A stretch of 34,092 nucleotides of DNA from contig JAFVCQ010000236.1 of NCBI GenBank assembly GCA_017479085.1, positions 1-34,092 of the forward strand, written 5' to 3'. Below, piece after piece: positions 16,132 to 23,826 of the stretch. This stretch comes from Lachnospiraceae bacterium. Lineage in GTDB: Bacteria > Bacillota > Clostridia > Lachnospirales > Lachnospiraceae. Positions within the stretch are counted from its first letter, which is position 1. Each line of letters starts with the position of its first letter. The notes beneath the pieces are model-generated. The model was not told the DNA's origin, did not search any database, and saw only the letters and a program-made list of their open reading frames with translations. The translations under genes and the position numbers were made by a program.

Positions 16132-17931
16132 CTACTCCTCTGCTTTGTCCGGTATCCGGATCTCAAGACAGAGCTCCTCTAGCTGTTTCGGATCCACTAC
16201 ATCCGGTGCATTGCTCATCAGACAGGAGGCATCCTTCACCTTCGGAAAGGCGATCACATCCCGTATGGAGTCCGCCCCCGTCATAAGCATGATCATGCGA
16301 TCCAGACCAAATGCCAGTCCGGCATGCGGCGGCACACCATATTTGAATGCATTCAATAAGAAGCCAAACCGGTCATATGCCTCCTCTTTGGAGAACCCAA
16401 GCAGACCGAACATCTTCTCCTGTACATCATCCTGATGGATACGCACCGAGCCACCGCCCAGCTCCACACCGTTTAACACAATATCATATGCCTTTGCTCT
16501 CGCCCTTCCCATATCGGTATCGAGCAGCTCCAGATCCTCATCCATCGGCATGGTGAATGGATGATGCATGGCCGTATAGCGCTCCTCCTCATCCGACCAC
16601 TCGAATACCGGAAATTCCGTCACCCACAGGAACCGGTATTCCTCCTTATTGATCAGACCCAGTTGTTCTGCCAGCTCACACCGAAGCGCTCCCAGCACGG
16701 AAAAGACAATCTTGTCCCGGTCAGCCGCAAACAGCAGCAGATCCCCCGGTTTTCCCTCCAGAGCATCCACCAGCGCATCCAGTTCCTCCTCCTTCATAAA
16801 CTTGGCAAAGGAGGATTTGAGACTTCCATCCTCCTGAATGGCGATATAGGCCAGTCCCTTTGCCCCGTAACCCTTCGCAAAGTCCACCAGCGCATCGATC
16901 TTCTTCCGCGGCATACCGCCCTGCCCCGGCACATTGATCGCCCGTACCGAGCCACCCTGTGCGATCGCTCCGGAGAACACACCAAAGCCGCAGTCCTTTA
17001 CCAGCTTCGATACATTCTTAAGCTCCATGCCAAACCGGAGATCCGGCTTGTCCGAACCAAACCGCTCCATCGCCTCATGCCATGTCATTCTCTGAATCGG
17101 CAGCGGAACCTCCACACCGATACTCTCTTGAAAGACTCTGGCAAGCAGTCGTTCATTGACATCTAACACATCCTCCACATCCACAAAGGACAACTCCATA
17201 TCGATCTGTGTAAACTCCGGCTGACGATCTGCTCTCAGATCCTCATCCCGAAAACATTTTGCCACCTGATAATACCGGTCATAGCCGGAACACATCAAAA
17301 GCTGCTTAAAAATCTGTGGCGACTGCGGAAGTGCATAAAAACTACCGGGATGCACTCTGCTTGGAACCAGATAGTCCCTTGCTCCCTCCGGTGTGGATTT
17401 GTTGAGGATCGGGGTTTCGATCTCCAAAAAACCTTCTTCGGTCAGAAAATTGCGGATGATGCTTACCACCCTGCTTCGCAGAATCAGATTCTTCTGCAGA
17501 TCCGGTCTTCTCAGATCCAGACAGCGGTATTTCAACCTCACTTCCTCTTTGGTCTTCGAGTGTTCCTCTACCGGAAACGGCGGAGTCTCTGCCTCTGACA
17601 GAACGACCAGACTCGCCGCGATCACCTCCAGCCCGCCTGTGGCCAAATTCGCATTGATCCCCCCTGCGCGCTTTGCCACCCGGCCGGTCACAGCGATCAC
17701 AAACTCACTTCTCAAATGTTCTGCCTTCTGAAAGCTCTCTGTTCCACACTTGTCCTGCTCAAATATAATCTGCAAAATTCCACTGCGATCGCGCAGATCC
17801 ACAAAAATGATTCCTCCCTTGTTCCGGCTCTTCTGTACCCAGCCCATCACCGTTACAACCTCTCCTATATTCTGCTCTCCTACCTCCGTACATCGATGGG
17901 TTCTCTTTAACCCTTTCATTGACTCTGCCAT
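16132..17931 (-). CDS. aspS: Aspartyl-tRNA synthetase, bacterial type
   Basis: A 599-aa class IIb synthetase that charges tRNA-Asp. The N-terminal OB-fold anticodon domain (VTVMGWVQKSRNKGGIIFVDLRDRSG), motif 2 (CFRDEDLRADRQPEFTQIDMELSF, about 215-240), the GAD insertion that marks the bacterial form (about 280-420) and motif 3 (GLAFGLDRMIMLM, about 545) are all present. Full family length. ATG 17931 has GGGAGG five bases upstream. The OB-fold residue that is His in strictly discriminating enzymes appears as Lys (NKGG) here; whether it also charges tRNA-Asn cannot be judged from this alone. It starts an operon with two small genes. The 215-base upstream gap is too simple for a T-box. Confidence 0.96.
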   Translation of the reverse strand: MAESMKGLKRTHRCTEVGEQNIGEVVTVMGWVQKSRNKGGIIFVDLRDRSGILQIIFEQDKCGTESFQKAEHLRSEFVIAVTGRVAKRAGGINANLATGGLEVIAASLVVLSEAETPPFPVEEHSKTKEEVRLKYRCLDLRRPDLQKNLILRSRVVSIIRNFLTEEGFLEIETPILNKSTPEGARDYLVPSRVHPGSFYALPQSPQIFKQLLMCSGYDRYYQVAKCFRDEDLRADRQPEFTQIDMELSFVDVEDVLDVNERLLARVFQESIGVEVPLPIQRMTWHEAMERFGSDKPDLRFGMELKNVSKLVKDCGFGVFSGAIAQGGSVRAINVPGQGGMPRKKIDALVDFAKGYGAKGLAYIAIQEDGSLKSSFAKFMKEEELDALVDALEGKPGDLLLFAADRDKIVFSVLGALRCELAEQLGLINKEEYRFLWVTEFPVFEWSDEEERYTAMHHPFTMPMDEDLELLDTDMGRARAKAYDIVLNGVELGGGSVRIHQDDVQEKMFGLLGFSKEEAYDRFGFLLNAFKYGVPPHAGLAFGLDRMIMLMTGADSIRDVIAFPKVKDASCLMSNAPDVVDPKQLEELCLEIRIPDKAEE

Positions 17932-17978
17932 ATGATCCTCCCTGTTTTTTAAAATGTTGCGATTCTCTTTTACGCTAT

Positions 17979-18007
17979 ATTATATATTTTTTTGTGCAAT
18001 TTGTACA
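17979..18007 (-). promoter_or_regulatory. Probable promoter of aspS
   Basis: Minus strand TGTACA (18002-18007), 17-base spacer, TATAAT (17979-17984). The -10 is perfect and the -35 four of six; the leader is about 40 bases. Confidence 0.55.
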
Positions 18008-18063
18008 GTCAAAGCCGAAACAAATCCATGAAATCATCGGTATCTGAAAAAATACAATTTCCT

Positions 18064-18093
18064 TTCACATAATGTATACATTTGTGTTATGAT
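18064..18093 (+). promoter_or_regulatory. Probable promoter of the VanW gene
   Basis: TTCACA (18064-18069), 18-base spacer, TATGAT (18088-18093), about 60 bases before the chosen start codon. Confidence 0.5.
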
Positions 18094-18152
18094 TAAGCCG
18101 ATTATAAAATTTGAATCACAAAAGAATATCAGTTAAATAAGGAGTTATGACA

Positions 18153-19709
18153 ATGGCAAAGAGACGTTACAACCGAAAAAGAAAAAAACGCACTACGAAG
18201 GGACCTGTCATTCTGATCCTGCTGGCTGCTCTGGCGGCAGGTGTGTCCATCACATCCATTCACCGGTTTGAGACCCACAAACCGGTAGTCGTGATCGCCG
18301 GGACCGATGTCAGCGCTCTTTCCAGCGAAGAGGCGACTGACCTGCTTACGAAAAATCATCCCTGGAAACTGACCCTTCAGTATGAAAATAAGAGCTACAC
18401 GGTAGACAATTACATGGAAGATCAGATTCAGTCCGTCGTAGAACAGGCCTACAAAGATCTCGACACTCTCGAGGATGAGAAGACCTCTCTTTCCCTGTTC
18501 CAGAAGCTTGTGAGAGGACTGCAGGGAAAGAAGGCCGACACTCTGGAGTACGATCTGAAGCTGACCGATACAGAGGAGCTGGCACATTCCATCGCAGAGA
18601 AGATCGACAAGGATTGGAGTGTTCCTGCCAAAAACAGCACGATCACCAAATATGACACCACCAATGGTGTGTTTGAATATTCAGACGGTCAGGAGGGAAT
18701 CGAGATTGATGCCGATCAACTGGCTCTTGACTTACAGGATGCATTTGATCATGAGACATACGACACCACAATCTCCGTATTAGCCAGCCGGGTTACTCCT
18801 GAGATCCGGCAGACCGATTACAAGAATATGGGAACCTACACCACCAATACCACTGCGAACGAAGACCGTAACACCAACGTCCGCCTTGCCTGCGAAGCGA
18901 TCAGCGGATTCATTTTAGAACCGGGGGAGCAGTTCTCGTTCAACGATGTAGTCGGCGAACGCACACCCGAAAAAGGGTACAAAGAAGCTGCTGCCTACTC
19001 CATGGACGAGGTGGTTCAAGAATACGGTGGCGGTGTCTGTCAGGTATCCTCCACTCTGTACAATGCTGTGATCGCTGCCGGACTTCAGACCGACGTGCGT
19101 ACCGGTCACGTTTACAAACCGTCCTATGTGACACCCGGTCAGGATGCAACCGTAAGCTTTCAGGAACCGGATTTTGCATTTACCAACTCAAGCGATGCCC
19201 CGGTCGGGATCAAAGCAACATACTGGAATCAGACTGTATGCGTTGAGATTTACGGGGTTCCTGTTTTAGAGGAAGGAGTGGTGCGCTATCTCCGGTCTGA
19301 AAAAAAGTCCGACCTCGACCCTCCGTCCCCTACTTATGTAGAGGATACCTCTCTTCCTTATGGCGAAGAAGTCACCAGCACCCCCGCCGAATCCGGAAGT
19401 GAATGGACGACCGACATCGTAACCGAAAAAGATGGACAGGTTGTAGAGACCACCTTCCTCCACACCACCCGTTACAAGGGTAAGGCTGCCGTCATCAAAC
19501 GCAATACCACCAAAAAAGACGATGAGGATGAGGACGAAGACTCCGACAAGAAAGATAAAAAAGACAAGACCAACAAGAAAGACAAAACAGAAAAGACCAC
19601 TGAAAAGAAAAAGAGCAGTGAATCGGAGGACACCACGACGGAGAAACCAACCGAAACCACCGAGCCTCCAGCGGAAACCACCGAAGCAGCAACGGAAGAA
19701 GGCGAATGA
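18153..19709 (+). CDS. VanW family protein with PG-binding domain and Lys/Glu-rich tail
   Basis: A 518-aa protein: basic head (AKRRYNRKRKKR), one membrane helix at about 17-37, a PG_binding_4-like domain (about 50-190), the VanW domain (about 230-360, with NTNVRLACEAISGFILEPGEQFSFN, YGGGVCQVSSTLYNA and YVTPGQDATVSF), a short G5-like strand region (about 385-445), then a ~65-residue low-complexity tail rich in Asp, Lys, Glu and Thr. VanW-domain proteins are widespread in Firmicutes and associated with glycopeptide resistance loci, but their function is unknown; no vanH/A/X is present here. The start at 18153 fits AAGGAG eight bases upstream better than ATG 18147. The protein is predicted membrane-anchored with its bulk outside. 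Confidence 0.88.
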   Translation: MAKRRYNRKRKKRTTKGPVILILLAALAAGVSITSIHRFETHKPVVVIAGTDVSALSSEEATDLLTKNHPWKLTLQYENKSYTVDNYMEDQIQSVVEQAYKDLDTLEDEKTSLSLFQKLVRGLQGKKADTLEYDLKLTDTEELAHSIAEKIDKDWSVPAKNSTITKYDTTNGVFEYSDGQEGIEIDADQLALDLQDAFDHETYDTTISVLASRVTPEIRQTDYKNMGTYTTNTTANEDRNTNVRLACEAISGFILEPGEQFSFNDVVGERTPEKGYKEAAAYSMDEVVQEYGGGVCQVSSTLYNAVIAAGLQTDVRTGHVYKPSYVTPGQDATVSFQEPDFAFTNSSDAPVGIKATYWNQTVCVEIYGVPVLEEGVVRYLRSEKKSDLDPPSPTYVEDTSLPYGEEVTSTPAESGSEWTTDIVTEKDGQVVETTFLHTTRYKGKAAVIKRNTTKKDDEDEDEDSDKKDKKDKTNKKDKTEKTTEKKKSSESEDTTTEKPTETTEPPAETTEAATEEGE

Positions 19710-19744
19710 TCGCAGAGAAAAATTAAAAAATTTGCTTAATTCCA

Positions 19745-19773
19745 TTGACTTCCATTTTTAATAATGATAGACT
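19745..19773 (+). promoter_or_regulatory. Possible promoter of the cold-shock gene
   Basis: TTGACT (19745-19750), 17-base spacer, TAGACT (19768-19773). It would give a leader of about 95 bases that includes the hairpin at 19801-19830. An alternative closer promoter (TTGGTA at 19824, TACAAT at 19848) would leave only about 16 leader bases. Confidence 0.42.
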
Positions 19774-19800
19774 AGACGTGTATTTATAAAGCGTTAAAAG

Positions 19801-19830
19801 ATACCAACACTTCTCGCTATGTTTTGGTAT
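19801..19830 (+). promoter_or_regulatory. Leader hairpin upstream of the cold-shock gene
   Basis: ATACCAA (19801-19807) pairs with TTGGTAT (19824-19830), with an inner ACA/TGT pairing after a two-base bulge. It could be a weak terminator of the VanW transcript, but lacks a T-run. It fits better as structure in a long csp 5' leader, as in other cold-shock mRNAs. Confidence 0.4.
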
Positions 19831-19875
19831 TTACATTACCTCTATGATACAATTAATTTAAAGGAGGTACTTTTC

Positions 19876-20082
19876 ATGAACAAAGGTACAGTAAAATGGT
19901 TCAATTCAACTAAGGGATTTGGTTTCATCACCAATGACGAAACAGGCGAGGATGTATTCGTACATTTTTCCGGTATTGTTGCAGAAGGGTTCAAGACTCT
20001 GGATGAGGGACAGACTGTAACATTTGATATTGAACAGGGTGCAAAGGGTGCACAGGCAGTGAACGTGACTGTTGTTGCATAA
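19876..20082 (+). CDS. Cold-shock protein (CspA/CspB family)
   Basis: A 68-aa single-domain protein. RNP1 is KGFGFITN and RNP2 is VFVHFS, with the usual [14 protein letters not shown] opening and the [22 protein letters not shown] end. It binds single-stranded RNA and acts as an RNA chaperone in the cytosol. The start is ATG 19876 with AAAGGAGG about eight bases upstream; longer frames from 19819 add an unlikely hydrophobic leader. It is transcribed alone and followed by a strong terminator at 20153. In this organism group such proteins are often constitutive as well as cold-induced. Confidence 0.96.
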   Translation: MNKGTVKWFNSTKGFGFITNDETGEDVFVHFSGIVAEGFKTLDEGQTVTFDIEQGAKGAQAVNVTVVA

Positions 20083-20152
20083 GCCGGATGTATATCAGGA
20101 TGTGTTCATAAAGTTTGTTTGAACAGATCCGTAACAGAATATACGGTGCAAG

Positions 20153-20207
20153 AAAAGCTGTCACAGACTTCCCTATCCAAGGAAGGTCTGTGGCAGCTTT
20201 TTCTTTT
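20153..20207 (+). terminator. Rho-independent terminator of the cold-shock gene
   Basis: A stem of about 20 pairs (20153-20172 with 20181-20201, one bulge and one G-U pair) and an 8-base loop, followed by TTTTTCTTTT. The A-run on the 5' side makes it usable from the minus strand as well, so it may also stop nrdD transcription. Confidence 0.88.
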
Positions 20208-20237
20208 CACACAGGATATTTTTCTGAGAGTGCATAC

Positions 20238-20328
20238 GAAAAAACGTAGGCGTACCGGGGCGCAAGATGTCCAGTGGACATCTGTTATGCGCGGACCGGA
20301 GCGGAACAGAGACCGCTGAGGCTTTTTC
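20238..20328. repeat. Folded palindromic intergenic element
   Basis: A 91-base element between the convergent csp and nrdD genes. The ends GAAAAA (20238-20243) and TTTTTC (20323-20328) pair. Inside is a strong hairpin AGATGTCC/GGACATCT (20265-20272, 20276-20283, 3-base loop) extended by GCGCA/TGCGC (20260-20264, 20288-20292) across a 4-base bulge. A second hairpin AGCGG/CCGCT (20300-20304, 20313-20317) follows, then a T5 run. The design resembles a dispersed palindromic (REP-like) unit or a structured 3' UTR. Only one copy is in this window, so repetition elsewhere is inference. Confidence 0.55.
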
Positions 20329-20393
20329 ATATGTGCTATCAGGAAAATAGACAAGTGAAACATATGGATAATTCGGTTGGGTTATGCTAGCTT

Positions 20394-22556
20394 CTACAGA
20401 TGCAGGACCCTTTCCCGAATCTCCTGTGTCCGTCCCTGATTCCAGAACTGCGTACCAATGTATCCACACGTCCGCCTTGCCACGTTCATAGTATCCTGAT
20501 CGGTATTCCCACAGCTTGGGCATCTCCAGACCAGTTTGCCCTCTGTGTTCTCGCTTATATGAATCTCTCCGTCATATCCACACTTCTGACAATAGTCACT
20601 CTTTGTGTTCAACTCGGCATACATAATATTCTCATAAATATGCTGCATCACAGACAGAACGGCATCGATATTCCCCTGCATATTCGGAACCTCGACGTAA
20701 CTGACCGCCCCGCCCGGAGAAAGCCGCTGAAAGGCCGACTCAAAGGAGAGCTTGTCAAATGCGCTCATCTGCTCTGTCACATGTACATGATAGCTATTCG
20801 TAATGTAGTTCCGATCTGTCACGCCCTCAATGATTCCAAACCGCTTCTGCAATGCCCTGGCAAACTTATAGGTCGTGGACTCTAACGGTGTTCCGTAGAT
20901 ACTGAACGCAATACGTGTCTCCTTTGCCCATTGGCTGCAAGCCTCATTCAATCGTTCCATTACCTCCATCGCAAACGGTGTTGACTCCGGATCGGTATGA
21001 GAACAGCCGGTCATGTAACGGGTACACTCGCACAGCCCCGCATAGCCCAGAGAAATGGTTGAGTATCCATCATATAACAGCTTGTCAATCGTCTCTCCCT
21101 TCTTCAATCTGGCAAGCGCACCATACTGCCAGAGAATCGGAGCTACATCTGACGGAGTGCCTTTCAGACGCTCATGTCTGCACATAAGAGCCTTGTAGCA
21201 AAGCTGCAGTCTCTCATCGAGAATCTCCCAGAACCGATCCATATCCCCTTCCGAAGAACAGGCTACATCCACCAGATTCAACGTCACAACTCCCTGATTG
21301 AATCTTCCATAAAACTTCGGCTTCTGCTCTGCATCCCGATATACGGTCAGGAAAGAACGACATCCCATACATGGATAGCAGTTCCCCTCCTTCAACTGTT
21401 TCATAACCTTCTCTGAGATGTAATCCGGCACCATGCGCTTTGCCGTACAGGTTGCTGCCAGTCTGGTGAGCTCCCAATACTTGGTACCCTCCCTCACATT
21501 ATCTTCCTCTAACACATAGATCAGCTTCGGGAAGGCCGGTGTAATGTATACACCCTTCTCATTCTTCACACCAAGAATCCGCTGTCTCAACATCTCTTCA
21601 ATTACCAATGCCAGATCATCCCGGGTACGCCCCTCCGGCACCTCATCGAGATACATAAAAACGGTTACGAATGGAGCCTGTCCATTGGTCGTCATAAGGG
21701 TGATGACCTGATACTGAATCATCTGCACTCCACGCTTGATCTCCTCCCGCACCCGAAGCTCTGCAATCTGCGCAATCTGCTTCTCATCAATTGCAAGACC
21801 TGCTTCCTCGTATTCCTCACGCACCATCCTCTGATACTTCTTCCGGCTCACGTCTACAAATGGCGCCAGATGGGATAAGGTAATACTCTGTCCACCATAT
21901 TGGGAACTGGCAATCTGTGCAATACTCTGTGTTGCAATATTACAGGCGGTCGAGAAGCTCTTGGGACGGTCGATCATCGTCTCACTGATTACGGTTCCGT
22001 TCTGCAGCATATCCTCCAAATTCACCAGACAGCAATTGTGCATATGCTGGGCAAAGTAATCCGCATCATGAAAATGGATGATCCCCTCCTCGTGGGCTTT
22101 GACAATCTCCTGAGGCAGCAAAAAACGCTTTGTAATGTCCTTGCTGACTTCTCCCGCCATATAATCCCGCTGAACGCTGTTAACGACGGGATTCTTATTA
22201 GAATTCTCCTGCTTGACCTCCTCGTTATTGCACTCGATCAGGCTTAGGATCTGTTCATCCGTGGAATTCGCCTTGCGCACCAACGCCCTCTTATAGCGGT
22301 ATGTGATATACTTCCTCGCCACCTCAAAGGACTGCACTTCCATGATCTCATTCTCCACCAAATCCTGAATCTCTTCCACACTCAGGGTGCGATTCACACC
22401 ACTACATGTAAGAGTCACCTTCTTCGCAATCTCTTCGATCTGCTCCTTTGTCAACCGCTCTGTCTCCACGACCTCTTTATTGGCTTTCTCCACCGCAGCA
22501 ACAATCTTCGAAATATCAAATGCCACTTCTGTCCCACTTCGCTTGATGATCTTCAT
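20394..22556 (-). CDS. nrdD: Anaerobic ribonucleoside-triphosphate reductase, class III
   Basis: A 720-aa glycyl-radical enzyme that makes dNTPs from NTPs without oxygen. An N-terminal ATP-cone (IIKRSGTEVAFDISKI to about 95) is followed by the catalytic barrel (HFHDADYFAQHMHNCCLVNL, MGCRSFL with an active-site Cys, GYAGLCE). The C-terminal zinc site is CQKCGYDG plus CPSCG. The glycyl-radical loop is RRTCGYIG with Gly at about 698. Full length. The usual activase gene nrdG is not next to it on either side and must be elsewhere. It has an NrdR-like regulated promoter region upstream. It converges on the csp gene across a 310-base region with a terminator and a palindromic element. Confidence 0.96.
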   Translation of the reverse strand: MKIIKRSGTEVAFDISKIVAAVEKANKEVVETERLTKEQIEEIAKKVTLTCSGVNRTLSVEEIQDLVENEIMEVQSFEVARKYITYRYKRALVRKANSTDEQILSLIECNNEEVKQENSNKNPVVNSVQRDYMAGEVSKDITKRFLLPQEIVKAHEEGIIHFHDADYFAQHMHNCCLVNLEDMLQNGTVISETMIDRPKSFSTACNIATQSIAQIASSQYGGQSITLSHLAPFVDVSRKKYQRMVREEYEEAGLAIDEKQIAQIAELRVREEIKRGVQMIQYQVITLMTTNGQAPFVTVFMYLDEVPEGRTRDDLALVIEEMLRQRILGVKNEKGVYITPAFPKLIYVLEEDNVREGTKYWELTRLAATCTAKRMVPDYISEKVMKQLKEGNCYPCMGCRSFLTVYRDAEQKPKFYGRFNQGVVTLNLVDVACSSEGDMDRFWEILDERLQLCYKALMCRHERLKGTPSDVAPILWQYGALARLKKGETIDKLLYDGYSTISLGYAGLCECTRYMTGCSHTDPESTPFAMEVMERLNEACSQWAKETRIAFSIYGTPLESTTYKFARALQKRFGIIEGVTDRNYITNSYHVHVTEQMSAFDKLSFESAFQRLSPGGAVSYVEVPNMQGNIDAVLSVMQHIYENIMYAELNTKSDYCQKCGYDGEIHISENTEGKLVWRCPSCGNTDQDTMNVARRTCGYIGTQFWNQGRTQEIRERVLHL

Positions 22557-22681
22557 TCCCTATTCCTCCAAAACATGATCTTCCTGTGATTCTGTTCCCT
22601 CATAATCATGCGCTGTTCACACATAAATAAATGTTACAATTCCGCAACTAACCGGCCGGATGCCGTAAGGTGGAATTCTGA

Positions 22682-22711
22682 ATTGTAACAAATAATGTGC
22701 TACCCTGTAAT
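22682..22711 (-). promoter_or_regulatory. Probable nrdD promoter
   Basis: Minus strand ATTACA (22706-22711), 18-base spacer, TACAAT (22682-22687). The weaker NrdR-like box covers the spacer and the stronger one lies just upstream, a repressor arrangement. The leader would be about 120 bases. Confidence 0.5.
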
Positions 22712-22716
22712 CGGCA

Positions 22717-22732
22717 GCACAACATCTTGTGT
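22717..22732. promoter_or_regulatory. NrdR-like box upstream of nrdD
   Basis: GCACAACATCTTGTGT matches 13 of 16 positions of the NrdR consensus acaCwAtATaTwGtgt and is itself a near palindrome. A weaker half-conserved copy (AATAATGTG at the right end of 22685-22700) lies 32 bases away, the three-helical-turn spacing usual for paired NrdR boxes. nrdR itself is not in the window. Confidence 0.6.
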
Positions 22733-22870
22733 TATTGTAAATCACTTATGGCAAAATTGCAAGACCATATTTCTCCTGAAGGTTTTCACAAGTCCGCTTA
22801 TCTCCAATGTCATTATGTGTTTTTCACAATCTTTTTTGGTAATATTGTCCAATTTTAATACCCGCATATA

Positions 22871-23197
22871 TCAATCCGGGAACCCTTCTTCAATCTTTTT
22901 CCTTAACCTCTCAATCTCTTTCCTTTCCCGTTCCCGAATCTCTTCCGGCGAATACGTCCAATAATCTGAGTGGGGCAACAATCTCCAATCTTCTATATTC
23001 ATATGCTGCTCCAATTTCCAACGTCTCCAATACGCCCTTCTTCTCCTCCTTGTCTGCGGATCCTCCCGGAAACGATCTCCAAATTTGCCCTTGAATATTT
23101 TTCCAAGCTTTTCATAAAGCCGATCCTCCCGCTTTGCCCAGCGTTCTCTCCGCTCCTCCCGCTTCTCCCGCTTTGCCCACTCACGCTCCTTATTCAT
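22871..23197 (-). CDS. Highly charged hypothetical protein with internal repeat
   Basis: A 108-aa protein, not recognised. It is almost entirely Arg, Lys, Glu and aromatic residues, with no membrane helix. Residues 1-30 repeat WAKREKREERRER/WAKRED, matched by a 15-base direct repeat 39 bases apart (23126-23140 and 23165-23179). An arginine block (TRRRRRAYWRRW) follows, then a less charged middle (MNIEDWRLLPHSDYWTYS) and a helical end (PEEIRERERKEIERLRKKIEE). It looks like a long amphipathic helix or coiled coil able to bind nucleic acid. ATG 23197 has GGGG eight bases upstream, and a good promoter lies at 23263-23290, so the gene is likely real. It is divergent from an XRE regulator, its probable controller. 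Confidence 0.65.
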   Translation of the reverse strand: MNKEREWAKREKREERRERWAKREDRLYEKLGKIFKGKFGDRFREDPQTRRRRRAYWRRWKLEQHMNIEDWRLLPHSDYWTYSPEEIRERERKEIERLRKKIEEGFPD

Positions 23198-23262
23198 AAA
23201 TCATACCCCTTTCCCATCGTCCAAATGAGCATTGACATACTTTTCATTGTAGTTACCTATTC

Positions 23263-23290
23263 ATTATAACACTATTATTTGTTTTTTCAA
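23263..23290 (-). promoter_or_regulatory. Promoter of the charged-protein gene
   Basis: Minus strand TTGAAA (23285-23290), 16-base spacer, TATAAT (23263-23268). The leader is about 60 bases. Confidence 0.62.
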
Positions 23291-23325
23291 ACATTATTTT
23301 TACTTTTTGGTAAAAAATATAAAAT

Positions 23326-23336
23326 AGATACTATCT
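23326..23336. promoter_or_regulatory. Small palindrome, possible XRE operator
   Basis: AGATA-C-TATCT is centred between the two divergent promoters, just upstream of the XRE promoter. It is symmetric as expected for an XRE dimer site, but short enough in AT-rich DNA to be chance. Confidence 0.3.
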
Positions 23337-23346
23337 TTCTTTATTT

Positions 23347-23375
23347 TTGCATTCATACAATTATATTAATATCAT
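23347..23375 (+). promoter_or_regulatory. Promoter of the XRE regulator gene
   Basis: TTGCAT (23347-23352), 17-base spacer, TATCAT (23370-23375), about 50 bases before the start codon. Confidence 0.55.
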
Positions 23376-23425
23376 TTACGGCTCCGCTCTGATACACAAC
23401 AGCGGATTCCTCAGGAGGATATACT

Positions 23426-23761
23426 ATGGGACTGAATTATAAGGTAATCGGAAACCGGATACAGAACAGAAGAAAAGCAAAGGGTATCACACAGGCAAAG
23501 ATGGCTGAAGCATTGGATGTGTCAGTCGGCTTCATCAGTCAGGTGGAACGGGGTGTCTGCAAGGTCAGTCTGGATTCTCTGGCTGCCATGGCTGAATATC
23601 TGGACTGTCCACCCTCTGCCCTGTTAGATGACAGCAACCGCTATCAGGGAGCATATTCCCAGACTGATTTTAACACCATGTACGAGCTGCTCTCCCCTAC
23701 CGATCAGCGATTGTTCTATTACATGCTGGAGGTATATGCGAAAAACCGGGAGCTGTTATAG
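23426..23761 (+). CDS. XRE-family transcriptional regulator
   Basis: A 111-aa protein with an N-terminal HTH_3 domain (residues 6-67: IGNRIQNRRKAKGITQAKMAEALDVSVGFISQVERG; the recognition helix is VSVGFISQVER) and a C-terminal helical tail (NTMYELLSPTDQRLFYYMLEVYAKN) likely used for dimerisation. AGGAGG lies about seven bases before ATG 23426. It is divergent from the charged 108-aa gene with a 228-base shared control region, a common layout for a regulator and its target. A terminator follows at 23768. Its ligand or signal is unknown. Confidence 0.9.
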   Translation: MGLNYKVIGNRIQNRRKAKGITQAKMAEALDVSVGFISQVERGVCKVSLDSLAAMAEYLDCPPSALLDDSNRYQGAYSQTDFNTMYELLSPTDQRLFYYMLEVYAKNRELL

Positions 23762-23767
23762 AAAACA

Positions 23768-23792
23768 AAGAACAGGCCTTCTGCCTGTTCTT
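23768..23792. terminator. Terminator between XRE gene and tRNA-Tyr (bidirectional)
   Basis: 10-bp perfect stem AAGAACAGGC/GCCTGTTCTT with a 5-base loop. On the minus strand it is followed by TGTTTTC and ends the tRNA transcript; on the plus strand the T-tract is short (TTCCTTGT) but it probably also serves the XRE gene. Confidence 0.75.
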
Positions 23793-23826
23793 CCTTGTAT
23801 CGTGCTATCTCATCATAGAAATGCAA

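Larger units (their letters stand above)
22557..22870. other. nrdD upstream regulatory region without genes
   Basis: The 314 bases hold no credible coding frame. They contain the nrdD promoter (22682-22711), NrdR-like boxes (22685-22732) and a 10-bp inverted repeat (22633-22642 with 22680-22689) around a GC-rich core containing CCGGCCGG. The rest is AT-rich and includes the 3' side of the charged-protein gene, without a clear terminator. Confidence 0.6.

Noticed and set aside
18066..18080. CATAATGTA upstream of the VanW gene resembles a sigma-K -10.
   Set aside because: No AC dinucleotide occurs 16-17 bases upstream, and a sigma-A pair fits better.
17932..18152. Possible T-box leader upstream of aspS.
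   Set aside because: The gap is about 215 bases shared with a divergent gene, and no specifier stem, T-box core or antiterminator/terminator pair is visible; the predicted leader is only about 40 bases.
18129..18587. A 152-codon minus-strand frame under the VanW gene.
   Set aside because: It is antisense to a well-supported coding frame and runs into the divergent promoter region.
20173..20523. A 116-codon minus-strand frame overlapping the nrdD 3' end and the palindromic element.
   Set aside because: It overlaps the clear nrdD frame, has no ribosome binding site, and runs through hairpin and terminator DNA; its apparent protein is the translation of the palindromic element.
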